In this document: positions 39,601-52,620 of the stretch, piece by piece | Position numbering within the stretch: the first letter of the stretch is position 1 | Layout: each line of letters starts with the position of its first letter | DNA from: Limanda limanda | Taxonomy: Eukaryota > Chordata > Actinopteri > Pleuronectiformes > Pleuronectidae | DNA length: 64,000 nucleotides | Assembly: GCF_963576545.1 (NCBI RefSeq) | Contig: NC_083638.1 | Span: 21,913,590-21,977,589, forward strand | Reading direction: 5' to 3' | The notes under the pieces: generated by a model | Databases searched by the model: none | What the model saw: the letters and a program-made list of their open reading frames with translations, nothing else | Told to the model about the DNA's origin: nothing | Made by a program: the position numbers and the translations under genes

Positions 39601-42600
39601 AAAGCTTGGGCCATGGCCTTTGCATGCCATCAGAGCGCGACCCGGCTCACCTCTGATTTTACCTGGCTTTAAAAGCTTTAGCTCCGCCACTGGACATGCA
39701 AATAACTCCTGTAAGATAGCAGGGAAAGGTAAAGCCACGATGATTTGGATACATCCCGTCTGCAGTCGTTGAATCTCAATTCGAGCTGCGAGGTGTTAAT
39801 GGAAACCCGGAAATATGACTGACTTTCCCCTATTTGCTCTATTGGCACATTTTTCTGTGTCACAGTCCATTTTTCCAGCTTTTTCAGATTGTCTCAAGAA
39901 TTATGCATGAGGCAGGATGGGAGCGGGAGGGAAGAGGAATGCCTCTGTTGTCAGGACAGGCCTTGCTATTAGGTGTGTGACCCTGAAAGCGCACCCCTTT
40001 TAGTGAAACAAGCAATGGATCTCTTATTGGATACCACTATTATGCAGTCATTTGTATGCATCCTTCCATCTCATTTCCATTTAATAATGCACACGGCTCC
40101 CCCTGCCCAGTTTCTCAAACTGGTCATTAAAAGTAATGCTGATCTAAAGTGGGTGGCTTAAGTTCCACTTACACGCTCTCACGGTGTGGTGTGGACGAAA
40201 CAACTGCAGCGTCAAAGTAAAGATAACCCCCCTACCCAGACTGCACTTCTTCAGCCGAGGTCTACTCAGGCCTCTGTGTCCAAACAGGGCGGGAGACAAT
40301 GAGTGGTGGCTGCCCAGGCGGCCCCAGCCCCAGCCTTCTCCTTCCCAGCCTTCCACGCTCACAGACAGGGATTTCCTCCTGCGCCGAGAGCCAAGCCGTC
40401 ACAGCCCAGCGATCAAGGGCCTGCCATCTGTGACTGAGGCGGATTTACAGCAGGAGCTAATCCACACTGTCAGCCACGTTTATTCTCCATCTCGGCCTCG
40501 TCCTTACACTTACATATAAACACACACACGTATACGCCAAAGCTGAAAAACACCAATATTTTTACTGAAATCTCTCTTTCTCTCCAAATAAAGAGCAAAC
40601 ATCCTTGCAGAGGGGGCGTCCTTTTTAAGAGATATTCATTCCATTCTATGCTCAAGAAATAACTTTGGAGTTGATTAAATGTTCAGAAATGAGAAACCTC
40701 AATGTGTCACTGAGTTGTATGCCCTGGTGAACATCATTCAGAAGAAATAGGGTCATCCTACGCTCAAGTGTCACCCGAGCAAACACGCGGCAGCTCCCCA
40801 AACTCCTCTCCCCCACTTCTACACTCGTTCCTGACTGTTTCCTCTTATTCTCCGTGTACAGCATTGGACTCTCGTGCGATGACAGTCGTCAGCCGTCAGC
40901 AGTCGCCCATTATCCCCCCCACACTTGACATCAACATGGCGACAGGTTTTTACTTCCTCTCTGTAACCTCTAGACCTAAAGTATATATTGTCTTCATGCT
41001 GTCAGACCAACTGTCCTCACACGTGAACACTTTAGGGGAGTTTTACCATTTTCTCTCTCCCCTCCCATGTCAGTTATTGTGTATACCTGCCACCTGGTAA
41101 TGACCTGCCACCCTTACAACTAGAACGGCTGCAGCCGGTGCGATGGTTAAAGTCAGTGCTCGGCTTTGTTCAGTGATCTCTACACACAGGTGAGCTGTGT
41201 GGCTTCCCTCTGAGGCCTTCCTTCTTTCCCCATAGATTAAGGGTTAAAGAAGACAAATGGAGGCGTGGCGACAGAGCAACATGCCGGAGCAGCACATTTT
41301 CACTTTGAGCGTGAATTAAAACAATGCAGTCCTGTTATCCCTGCGTTAGTTTAATTGGAAAGAAACCTCATTTCTGCTGTTGTTGCTCTTCTTCGAGATC
41401 CACGTCCAGCCCACAGGAGATTTGTGATACCAAATCTCCACAGTATATGTTTGCTGCAACCTCATAAGGGGCATAAACATGCAAATATATAAAGTGTAAA
41501 ACAAACCAGAACAGTCAGCTACACTTAAAGAGCATGGCTTAAAGACATTATTGTCTAAAATGGAGGAATTGTATATAAATATTGTCATGCTACCATTTAG
41601 AACCACCGTTCTGTTTAATGTTCTCACGTGTTTGATTATATAGTAGCGACCAGGTTTCATATATTTTGGGAATAGTCCCGGGCAGGCATGGAGCCCAGCA
41701 TCCGACTCTCGCAGAGAAGCACTCACAGGATCACAGAACAGCAGCAGGCAAAGGAATTACTGTCTAGGTGACCCAGAAATCCAGGGGCAACTTTGTTTTA
41801 ACAAGCCAGTGAATGTTCCCCCACTTTAGCAACTGTGCCTCGACCACAAAAAGAGCTGTGTGCCACAGAAGAAGCAGCGCGGAGGAAATTAAACATTACA
41901 CAGAAGAGAGTGGTTCAGCCCGGTTGCAGGGGCGGAGCTATGATGTGGACGGACGCCGTCGGAACGAGGCAATTGGGGTGTGAAATGGTAGAAGTGAGGA
42001 TAACCACTGTCTGCGTGCATGAGTGTGCACGTGCGTGTGTGTGTTCACTGATGCTGCCCACACACAGCCCTGCTGCACAGGCTCATTATCTAACCTAATG
42101 CTGGGATCCCTCACTGTGCCACACACATAGGCATCTGGCATAATCAAAAAAGAAAACAAAAAACAGATAAACACATTTATCTGCAAACAGGACAACAACT
42201 CCTCCTGCCTGATCACACGAGAGTGAATTCCCAACCCCCAACCCTTTTAACCTAAATGGCCCTTCCCCTCTTGCCTTTGCATGTTCGTCTGTCCACTGTA
42301 CTGTAGTCATTAACATATTTGGAGTGCAGCGAGCAGAAAGCTTAATTGTCCCTAATTGCTCAGCTAAATATGTTCTCTAATGATTTGCTTCAGATCTGTG
42401 ACTGCCTTCTGCGCAATTTCCCGGCCGCTGGGTTCATTATCCCTGCCTCCTTGGAACAAAGCATCTTCACAGGCTGGCCCTTTTTTTTTCTTTCTCCCCC
42501 CTACAGAACACAGACAGCGAGTATGTGTGCGAGGGAAGGAATGGTTCCCTCTTGGAGGGGAACACAATAGAGCCCCTTTGTCAGGGCACAGGAGTTAAAG

Positions 42601-43305
42601 TGATTAGAAAACCAAATCTGAGCTGAGAAAGAGTGTTAATTGACCACAGCTCCCTCTTCTAAATCAGTCTATAGTAAATGAGCAGTCAGGCCACTTTGTT
42701 TCAGGCATGCTACTGTTGTTGTAGCTGTTGTCTGTTTTATGCTGGTTCTTGTTGTTGTTGCAGCTGCTGCTGTTGTGCAGCTCCTCCTCCTCTTTAGTCT
42801 CAATATGTCTTTAATGGCCGAAAAGGACAGCTCGTGTTAACATGGAGAGCCGGCTCAGCAGGGAAATGATTATTCATGAATTTACCCCACAATTTTTTAG
42901 ACCTTCACTCAGTTTTGTCAATGATAAAATCAGACTTAGTCGTCGGGGTTCTTCCTGTTTTAAAATAGTGAGGTACATTTGAGTTTAATAATAGTATTTG
43001 AGTTATTTAAGTTATTTTTTTCAAACAAATACAGCAAAAGTGCAACAACGATAACAAGAACCTGAGTTTAAATTATATCTTGTCGTATTTTCTACACATC
43101 ATCCATTAATCTCAATTCCAGAGAATAATGTGAGAAAGTACAATGATCAACAGTGTTTGCAAAATTTGACAATTCCACCATGTAGTGTCTCAGTTGAGCG
43201 ATGGTTGGGTGTGTATAAAAGACAGAATGGAAGGATCAAGAGAGAAGAGAGGAGACACACACATACAGAGACACTTAGAGAGGGGCCACGGGGGCAGGTC
43301 CTGAC

Positions 43306-43537
43306 CTGTGTCTGAAGAAGGGCATTTGCGGATGGTGAAGATGGAGCTGAGGTCCTCCTCCTCCTCTGGCAGGCCCTTCTGCAGGCGCTGCAGCTTCCTG
43401 AGGCTCTCACTGCGCTGGTGCTTCATGGAGCGCACATGCTGGATCAGGTTGAGCTTGGCCTTGGTCGAGTAGCTACACAGCACACAATGGTAATAGCAGG
43501 CATCACCCTCCACCGCGTTCTCGTGCTGCTGCAGGTG
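43306..43537 (-). CDS. zfhx3: zfhx3-like internal coding exon with one C2H2 zinc finger (first exon in this window)
   Basis: This exon reads [20 protein letters not shown] at its start and [13 protein letters not shown] at its end. It is 232 nt: 77 codons plus one base, entering in phase 0 and leaving in phase 1. The acceptor is a pyrimidine-rich tract ending CCCACAG just before base 43537; the donor is CACAG/GTCAGG after base 43306. One C2H2 finger is visible: CVLC, then 12 residues to His, then a five-residue spacing to the second His in HVRSMKH. A basic, Leu/Arg/Gln-rich stretch ([12 protein letters not shown]) and an acidic EEEED run follow. ZFHX proteins are very large nuclear transcription factors with many zinc fingers and several homeodomains, acting in neuronal and muscle differentiation. 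I recognise the sequence from memory of vertebrate ZFHX3/ZFHX4. The ZFHX3 assignment rests mainly on the exon at 1377. No upstream coding exon was found between here and the window end. Confidence 0.9.
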
Positions 43538-43554
43538 CTGTGGGAGGGGAAAGT

Positions 43555-43588
<34 letters not shown>

Positions 43589-43592
43589 GAGA
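43555..43592 (-). repeat. GA/CT microsatellite forming the polypyrimidine tract of the 43-kb exon
   Basis: On the plus strand this is GAGA with one interrupting C near 43576. On the transcribed (minus) sense it is a CT tract ending about 17 nt before the exon. It is placed where U2AF normally binds, so it probably serves as the polypyrimidine tract. Confidence 0.85.
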
Positions 43593-43779
43593 AAGAAAGG
43601 AGGACAGATCAAGAGAAAGAGGAAAAGAGAGAAAAAGAGGTTATTGTAGATGGCATATAGCTGGCTAAGCACTACCGACTCACTTTCACTCACACAGTTG
43701 GCAAATGAACAAATCAATTCCCAATCAAAGACCTGTTGTTTAACATCCAGACCTCTTCCACTTCAGGACAACTGTTTGG

Positions 43780-44300
43780 ACTACGCACTTTGCCTGCGTG
43801 AGTGTCTGTGTCGGCCGACTGAAAGGACAGGGGAGGCCTGCGAGGCACGCCAGCCTCAGGGGCCCCCGAGCGCGTGCAGGAATCGCATCAGCCACCCTTC
43901 AGAGGCTGTGGGTCCACGGCCTCACAGACGGAAGGGAGCATTGATCCCCTTCACTCAACAGAAGCCTCCCGTCTCTGGAAAGGAAACTCCAAACATCTGC
44001 CTGTTTCACGCATGGGATACTAAATATTGATCACGGTGAGTTAAATCCCCGCTCTTATAGAGAATGAGAGAGGGCGAAGTCGGCCGGTGGCGAGAGGCAG
44101 GAAGGGGGACGGAGCGCATTCTGAGAGAGACGGGAACATTCCTCAACAGGAGGACAACCTTCAGAGGACAGGAAATCAGCGCCGCTGCTGACCTGTCAAC
44201 CCCGGCGCTTCCTCCAAGACTCGACGGCAGGCCGAGTACTGGTCCCCAGCCCACCCCTCCGCACTGTCACAACACTCCTAGCACCCGGTAGTGACACGAT
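43780..44300 (-). promoter_or_regulatory. CpG-richer block upstream of the 43-kb exon, candidate internal promoter
   Basis: By eye I count roughly 33 CpG dinucleotides across about 550-600 bp, clearly denser than the AT-rich flanks. The block ends about 240 bp upstream (in gene sense) of the acceptor at 43538. Mammalian ZFHX3/ATBF1 is known to make a shorter isoform lacking the N-terminal part, so an internal promoter here is plausible but not shown. No clear TATA box or first exon was identified. Confidence 0.28.
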
Positions 44301-47300
44301 CCCACCACAACCCCCTGTCACACCACAGAGCTCCAGTCTAATTACCTCCTGCACGGCTCAATCAATGATGCAAGGCCAACACAATATGGCAGGGCCTGGT
44401 GTGAGCAACAGGGTTATTGACCATTACCCTAAAGCCTCACACTGATGGCTTCTGCATGTTTACAATAAAAAGCCCCGGACTCAGTATGGCCACATGGATC
44501 ACACCAGTCATGGGCTTCTCCTATATCAAGCATCTGGAGTCTTGCTGCGGATATCTGTGGCTGCGATCGATGTCAATCACCACAAGTTTCCCTCTTTCGA
44601 CACTAATCTTCTCGGCCTTCATATCTCGGGTGAGACATGCTGAGGCGACTGCGACATGCTGTCCACGTCATTTCTAATAAGGTCAAATGCAATGATGGAA
44701 ATTAACCTGCAGATAGAAATGAGCTAATTACTTATGTTATTAAAGCCCCTTTTCCACTGGTCCAAAAATCCACCGACACCAACATCAGGCTTTTGTCTGC
44801 AATGGGAATGGATACAATCGGCATTCACCCCCGGGTCAAATGACTCTGCTGTAGACACAGGTTTTTATCGGCTCCGATCAGCCCTGATGGAAACGTGACG
44901 CCAGCTTGAACGCGCTAATTTGGTAAGAGTGAGAGCACCTCAGATTTCCCAGCATTCATGATGCAACGGGGGGGAAAAAAGCATAAATCAATATCTAAAA
45001 GCAAACTCCTCTTCTGCATATGGGTAAAAGCGTCAGTCAGGTTTTGTGGGTCAGTATTTTTTGATCAGGATGTATACAGCTCTGCATTTAAAGAGCATAA
45101 ATGCCTCTATGGTCATTTACCTTGTATATCAGACTTACACTTAAAAGGGTTTAGAAAACTGAATCATTCTGTTTCAAAGAAACTGAACTATCCCCTCCTG
45201 CACTGGATGCCATGTTTGGCTGGCTGCACAATGTGAAAGCAATGGAAACATTAGACATTTAACCACATTACTTGGAAATCAGGTGTTGACAGCCTGGTGA
45301 AAAAAAAAAGTCATAACAATATTATGCCTCCCTAAAATGCTCTTGTCCCTTTCTCCTAATGTTTAATTTTCTGGCAATATTGTAATATTGCTGTGGGGTT
45401 TTCTGAGCTATTGTGTTTCATTCTCTTTGGTTTCATATTTCTCACTTCTACGCCTAAAATGTGCATTAAAACATCGCTTCCAGGAAAAGGAACAGGAGGT
45501 TTTTTTTTCTCCTCCTTTTTGTGAGCCCCACAGCTCGGTGTAATAGAGTTATTAGGTGATTGTAAAAGGCTGTGTGTCTCTGTGTGCTCTCCTTTCTCGC
45601 CTCGTTTTAAGCCATCCATGATGTCATGAATAGGTGTTGCTGGATATTGTGGGAGCCCTCCTCCTCCTTCCCCTCCTTTTCCTCTGTGCACAAATATTGC
45701 ATCAGAAATAAGGTAGAGAGCGAAACCTGAGAGACAGATTCAGTTATAGATAACACCAAATCCATCATGCAACCTGCTTTTAGCCATAGCAGATGTCTTG
45801 AATTAAAAAAAAAAGGAGAGAGTTCTTGCCGCAAATGACTCAAGGCTGCAAAAATCTACGAGAAGACAAGTTTAAAAAAGAAATGACAGCACCTGACCGA
45901 AAACTTCAAAGCTGGTCTCAGGGGGTAGAGAAAAAATTCTGAGAGTTTTATAGTTTCCCATAAAAACCACAGGGTTTATATAGGAGTGAACTTGAGACTG
46001 GCTGCCCCAGAAATGGCCATAATTCACTATAAACCTGACTATCCAGGAAGATGGCCTTAACAGGGCCAAAACCGGCCGGCCCCAGTGCTTGTAGCTGTGT
46101 CTACAATGTCAAATGGTTACACCTGTAAACCACCACTTTCACCATCCCTGCACTGGCTGTGACCCAAGGCAGTCTGGGGTACTTTGCAGTCAGTGAACGG
46201 GGTAAGAGATCAGGCCAATGATCGGTGGGGTGGGTCCCTGTTCATTCAGTATTCCGGAGAACAGAACGTCCATGAGAACAACCCCTGGTCAACTCACGCG
46301 CAATTTTCTTCAAATATGGATTCTCACTGGACTCCTTTGAAATCATACGTGTGAGAAAGTATCACATCACATCTGCAGTATGGACACGGTATATTTGCAG
46401 TTCATCTCCCTCTCAGGTTCGTTCACTCACTCACTCACTCACGCACACACACACTCATGCATACAAACTTTTAATTTGAAACATAATAATGCAGGAGACA
46501 GGGCCTATGTCTGTTTCCTATGAACCTGCAATGAAGCCCCTAGTTGATAAATCACCTCCAACTGGAGTGCAGGAATTTGGCGGCTTAATGAAAAAGTCAT
46601 GTCGAGCTGGGAGGAGTTGTCGGGCCCGGCTCGGGGGTTTCGAGGCGCCCTGTCGAGGCCCCGACCAGAGGGGAGCTGTGGAGCACAATGGGGGGGAAGC
46701 CGGCTGGGTCAGTGGCCCGGGTTCAATACCGCTGAACTGTCTGGGAATTTACAGCAGTCGAATAAGAGATACATAGTGGGACAGTGATGCACTCAACAGC
46801 AACCGGGTGTGGGAGACATGCTGTGTGCAGGTGAAGGCACGGTGTGTGTAATCTGATTGAACAGATAAGACCACAGTGGCACATGGATCAGAGGTGCCTT
46901 GAATGTGTCTTGAATTTCTGTATTTATGTTGCATTATTTCATGAGGAAAGTGCAAAAAAAGTAGATGGATAAGACGACCCTCCAACCTACTTAATTACCT
47001 TTGTTTTATATATTTCCAAACATGTACTGCCTTATATATATATATGCGACAGATCACCTTTTTAATTGGGGTTTTCTACTGAGAGTCCAGTTCTAAGCAC
47101 TGTTTTATACCACGGCACTTTCCACAGTTTAAAAATCAGCAGTGGTTTTTCAAGCCTCTCTTGGTTGGAGCACCTTGTCTCTTTCTGTGGAGGCTGCAGC
47201 AGTACTCTGTGCTTTTTCAGGTAAAGAGGGACAGGGGCGGTGTGGGCACCACCCCATCCTCTCGCTCACAACTCCACAGTGCACCTTGCTCTCTGAGTGG

Positions 47301-47602
47301 GCAATGCACGCCTGTATCGGTTTCACCACCCACCCAGAGCACTGCATACATCTGCATTTCCATCCACTTAAATGCAAAGTAAAAGTGCACCTTTAACACA
47401 AAACAGTGTGGTTGCTGAGAGAGTCCGGCTCACACAAGATGGAGGTGGGTATTACTGGAAGGGTGGAAGGGAGACAGAGAGCCGGTAATTCCAAAGAATA
47501 GCTCCCCATGGACTCATATAATACAGCATGTGCACGCAACAAACACATACAAAAGTATAGATACAAAGAGTACACACAAACTCATAAACACACTCAGACA
47601 GG

Positions 47603-47623
47603 CACACACACACACACACACAC
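47603..47623 (+). repeat. CA microsatellite
   Basis: About 10 CA units. Confidence 0.9.
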
Positions 47624-47847
47624 CCACACAGCCGCATACCATTATGATCATACCCTAATTTCCACCATTAAATTTGGCAGTGCTGTTAATACAAAATTAA
47701 TGCATTAAAACAGATGACTATCTGTGAGCTAAATAGCTATCAATTCTAAGAGAGCTGCCAAATTCCCTCTGTGAGAGAGAGCCAGTGAGTATCTGCCTGG
47801 ATATTGCTTTGTAATTGTCTCGCTGATTCTCGGCACTGAGAGCTGGA

Positions 47848-47882
47848 GTGTGTGTGAGTGTGTGTGCGTGTGTGTGTGTGTG
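47848..47882 (+). repeat. GT microsatellite, interrupted
   Basis: GT units with GAG and GCG interruptions. Confidence 0.9.
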
Positions 47883-49311
47883 TCTTTGTGTGCACATAGA
47901 CGTGTTCTTCGCAGTAGGCTTTCACCGGTTATAAAACTTCTATTCTCACCTGAACTCATGCAGGGCAATAGAGTGGACCTATTCCCTTTTTACATATAAA
48001 TCAAAAAATCTGAAATGCTCAAATGAGTTTCTGGCCTGAAACATGTTAGATTAAGTCAAGCAGCACCTTTGTTTTTCAAAGACAGTGATGTCATGGCATC
48101 AATCATGGCCAATGAGGTAACTGTAATTCACTCTGAATGGAGACAATGAAATGTGCCTGTCGGGCTGAAAAACACACTTTCGCCAAAAGGGAGAAGACAA
48201 CACCCGTATATGGTTTAAGTGTCGCTGCGTGTCAACTGTGGCCATAGTACACAAGGTACTCTGGAGTATATATATATATATTTGGTATAAATAGTTTGGG
48301 CACATTGGAAAGGTGTCAAAATGCTGTCCACTGCAGAATGTAATGAACCCGGATTAAGTTGACTTCCAAATCAGATTGTTTTAATGATAAAGATTAAGTT
48401 TGGGGTCAGGGTCTTGAGAAGGAAAACATTTCAATGTAATGACCTCTCTCTTCACAGCGGCAGTGTTTTTGTAAACGTGCGGAGGTTTGTTGGGGGCTGG
48501 ATTCTCATATATCTGCACTCTGGGATTCCCCTGGAATGTAAGCAGGTTATTTCGCACAGCGCAGCAGAGTGGCTGGTGTCAGTGAGAGCTCTGAGTTCGG
48601 CCTCTGATTCCCTCTCTGCCAGCAACACAAACAACAGCTTTAACCGCAGAGGCCCCACTGGGTGCCAAGTGCGGTGGCTGCTTTGAATTAGCCACTGCAA
48701 GCTGCAACATGCCTAAAACTTAGGTTGTGGCTTAAGGGGGCTGTGTGTTCCCGGCCTGAACTGTCTACCTACTGCTTCCTGAACCTCATCCACACCCTTG
48801 TCCTTTCTTTCCTTTTACTCCTCCTAATCCCTGCTACCCCGCCACCCCTTTCTGTCCCTCTGTCTCAGAGCCCGTGATATAGTAAGTTGCTTCCTCTACT
48901 GCCTTTTTGCTATAGAAATGATCCATCGCTACCGGTGAATAAAAAAACAAGCTGCATATTTGTCTCTGGGAGGGAAGAGAGAAACAAAACGGTCCTCTGT
49001 GTTGTGAGGAAGGGCAGCGAGGTAAAGATGAATGGCTGTGGGTGTCCTTGGAGAGGATGACTTAACATGCGCCCATGAAACAAAGTAGCCTGAGAGCAGT
49101 CATGGAGACACTTAAAGACAATACAGCTACTGACGCTCCACACCCACCACTCTTACTTACTTTAACATTAAATAAAGCAATAATTATTGAATTCCGTTTG
49201 AATGAGTAAGATGCTAGAAAGTAAACAATGGGAACATAATTGCAGAGGGAAGGCAATCAATGCAGGCAGTCATTTGGGCCATGTTGATTGTGTAGGCTGC
49301 TGTATGTGCTC

Positions 49312-49314
<3 letters not shown>

Positions 49315-49357
<43 letters not shown>
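49315..49357 (+). repeat. GT microsatellite
   Basis: About 21 uninterrupted GT units. Confidence 0.96.
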
Positions 49358-49361
<4 letters not shown>

Positions 49362-52300
49362 CATAAGTGGGTGCACATTTGTGTAGCCCCTGCTAGTCTT
49401 AGGTGAGCTAAGGGGAGTATGTGCTGTGACAAGGAGCTGAGTAATACACTCTCCCATACGCACGCACAAAACAAGAGTTGGGTAATCCCTCCTTCAATAA
49501 TGACCCAGGGCTCTAAACAATAGCTCTCAATCAGCTGATCAATGTGTCCACATAATTCATGTGCGAGTCACTGTCTTTGAAAGGGGTGTGTGTGTGTGGG
49601 GGGGGGGGGGGCGGAGAGGCGAGCGGGCGGTAGAGAGATCAATGCCCTGTGCGGTGATAACGAGCCTGGGCCTATGTCCACAGGAGCCCGGCACTGGCGT
49701 CCAGGGTCTCTCTCATTAAGAACATTTGGATAAGCATGGCTATACATACATAATGTGCACTTGTAATCGGAGCCAGATAAATACGTTTCACCCCCCCTCC
49801 TTTAATGAGCTCGGTCCAGCTTTTGTGACGCAACGCAACGACTCCAAAACAGGCAGGAAATTATGTCAATCCCCAAATCAGAACAAAAAAAAAAGGGAAA
49901 AACAAGGACAGCAAATTTAACAGCAAGCTGCTGGCCTCCTCTTTCAGTATCTAATTAACAGCTTAACCTCCTGGTGCTTTTATGAAAGCCATACTGGGAG
50001 GAGCTCGCCCAAATTGCAGTACAATAAGTCTGCCTGCAGGAGGCGAGGGTGGGATGGGGCCATGGGGGTACCTATACAACTGTTACAGCCACTTGATGAC
50101 ATGGCAGGGTACCATCTGGAAGTGGAATGGGGGCAAATCAGGACCTGCCCTGGTCCTTCTCTCCATTACCCACAGTACTGTGTCAACATAACAACCCTCC
50201 AATCTGGACAGCGGGGACAATAATTACTCGTACAGGGCTGGAGGAAGAAGACTTTGTTGTTTTCATATCAGCTAAACAGGACGCGCACAGCAGGCTGAGA
50301 TGTTCCGATTTAGAGATTCAATAATTGGTCATTGAATCAGTGTTTTACTTGTTACAATAATAACCCATGATAGTGGGGAGGAAAATGAGGAGGTTTCGTG
50401 TCTTTTGGCTGCAGTGGAGCTGCTCAGAGCTGTCTCTGTGTCCAAAACTCTACAGGCCACGATAACATTTTATCTAGACACATAGACAAGAAGCAGATAT
50501 GTGCAAGGAACTCAATCAGCTCACAGGCAAGCGAACGTCTTAATTCTCGAACAAACATCTGAATATTCTTCACAAGGAGACAAAGAGGATTTCATCAGGT
50601 GCCCACTATCTGTCATCTGGCTAAGAAATCTGAAACACTGGTGTGACAAGTCAATATTGATTGTATGTTTGAGTTTACAGCTTTTTTCCAGATATGCTCA
50701 CTGTGATGAAGTTGGGCAACAACAATCAACCAGATCCTCTGTAGCATAAACGTATGAGAGGCACCACATGGACTCCCCAGATCTGGTCTCAGCCTTACTG
50801 TAGGTCACTAATGTGTTAGTAGGGTAAAGGCAGTGCATCAACACCTCACTGCCTTCTCATTTGTAACTTGCCAGCCACACAATGGCAGCCCGGCCTTGTG
50901 GAGGCACTCTGGGCAGCGAAAAGCTCGTTAGATGGAGACGGAGGATGAAATAGAGTTTTCGGAGAGGGCAGAGTGGAAGGAGCCCAAAAAGAACGAGGGA
51001 GAGACAGTGAGTCAGGGGCACAGGGGGTTGTTGGATTAAGATACTGGCAAACACCACTTGTAATGATTAATGCAGTCAGTGGGAATTAAATTCAGAGCAG
51101 GAACATTACCCAAACACAATTAGTCCTCAAGAACAAACATCACACTCTGCCGTGAATGCAGATTCATTGCCATATCACTGTGAGGGAGTCGCCATCAGAA
51201 GTCAGAAGGACTCCAGGGGTAAAACTTATCACGTCTGACGTGGTTAAGGTTATGTGTCTCCCGTTCTTCCTTTATGGTTTCTAGGATCCAAAAAAAGCCC
51301 TTAAATGTGCCCACAGCAGAAGGGGTAACCAAACGCCATGCTGCCTGCACTGCAGCTCTGCCCACGCTCTCGCTTATAAGCCTATTGTCATTAGCTGATC
51401 TCCTGTTCCACCTTTTCGCTGACGTAACGGCAGAGAGGAGACATAGAATACAGTCTCCTCAGGCTTGTATTATCTAGCTTTCACCCCTGGCGTTCTCAGT
51501 TTGGTAGTGTAAATATTTTATTACCACATAATTGGTTGCTGCTTCAGGCTACGCAATAAGTCTGTGGTAGCTGTAACACTCTGTGTTTTCTAACTATCGC
51601 GCGCATCCCTCCTTTTTTTAAATGTAAAATTCATAAAAATGTGTTTGTCGGGAGGAGGGCGTGGGAGATCTCGTAAAGGGGAAATGTTTCGTTGTTTGTG
51701 CTCTGCCCTCACACAGGCTCGCTAGAGACACCAGCTAATTAAGAACGGTGATGATGTGCTCAGCCAGAGTCAATATTTAACCCAGTCTTACACAGCTATC
51801 TTTATTAGCAGCATTGCACGGAGAAAAAGGAGCAACACAGTCTCTGAGAGGTCCTCTTCTTAAAATGAAATTTAATGAGTGGGGTTGAGTGGAGTTGAAT
51901 ATACAGAGTAGGTCTATATGTGGAACATGAAGCACCTTGTTGGAGCGAAAACTGCTGCTGAGGGTTCTCCAAGCAATTCAAACACCAAACACCCACTGGT
52001 TTCACCTGTTATCTCTTCCCATACCCGCCAACTAAAAAGCTGCAGCTCTAATGAGTGAAACCCTGACATTTCACTTTTGGCACAGACTGAAAACTACAAA
52101 TAAAAAAAGCTTAACATTGTAAGTGGTGTGAAAACTACCATTGCTTCTCTACTTTTGTACAATACAAAACAAGAAATCACTACACATCCTCTGAAACCTT
52201 CCTGTTCATTCTTCAGGGAGTAATCTTGAAGCCATTACCGCCGTTGAATTAGAAGCGTGTAACTAAAACGCAGAAGACACAGCTGTTCCCTCATAAAAAC

Positions 52301-52539
52301 AAAACTTTGATTTTTTTTTTCTTCATAAGACCTATTGTAGCCTTTGACCTATGCCCACAGGGAGATAGTGCACTTCTGTTGATAAATGGTGCCCCCCTCC
52401 TTCCCACGAGCATAGCCAACTCTATCACTAATACATCTGGGCCTCGCTAACACTGGCTTCTTTAGAGGGGTCACTCCGTTGGCCCCTGCTCATTAACCAA
52501 CGAAAAAAACATAACTCCACTTTCCATAAAACAGAAACA

Positions 52540-52620
52540 AAAGTGCTCATTGATCAGGTTAATCAATCGGAGATCAATAACCTAAACCCTCATCGTTTCC
52601 AGTGCGGCGTAATTGCAGCT
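52540..52620. promoter_or_regulatory. candidate conserved regulatory element
   Basis: Repeated GATCA/ATCAAT words: CATTGATCAGGTTAATCAAT followed by CGGAGATCAATAACC. Confidence 0.3.

Larger units (their letters stand above)
12478..43305 (-). other. zfhx3: 30.8-kb intron
   Basis: The intron is bounded by the GTCAGG donor at 43305 and the CCTTCAG acceptor at 12478. It contains most of the microsatellites, an interspersed-repeat copy at 36221, a short fish-repeat-like tail near 34548, a hairpin at 34652 and several AT-rich regulatory-looking blocks. I found no nested gene: open frames up to about 160 codons have no recognisable domains. Confidence 0.75.

Noticed and set aside
43190..43717. Whole 175-codon open frame as one gene
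   Set aside because: Only 43306-43537 is exon. The N-terminal hydrophobic Leu/Ser run is the translated CT-rich polypyrimidine tract, and the C-terminal part lies beyond the donor.
44744..44960. CCCCTTTTCCACTGG start resembling a fish DNA-transposon end
   Set aside because: Only about 15 bases match what I remember. No matching inverted terminus or target duplication was found.
46700..46745. B-box-like GGTTCAATACC suggesting a tRNA or SINE head
   Set aside because: No matching A-box, acceptor stem or cloverleaf could be drawn around it.
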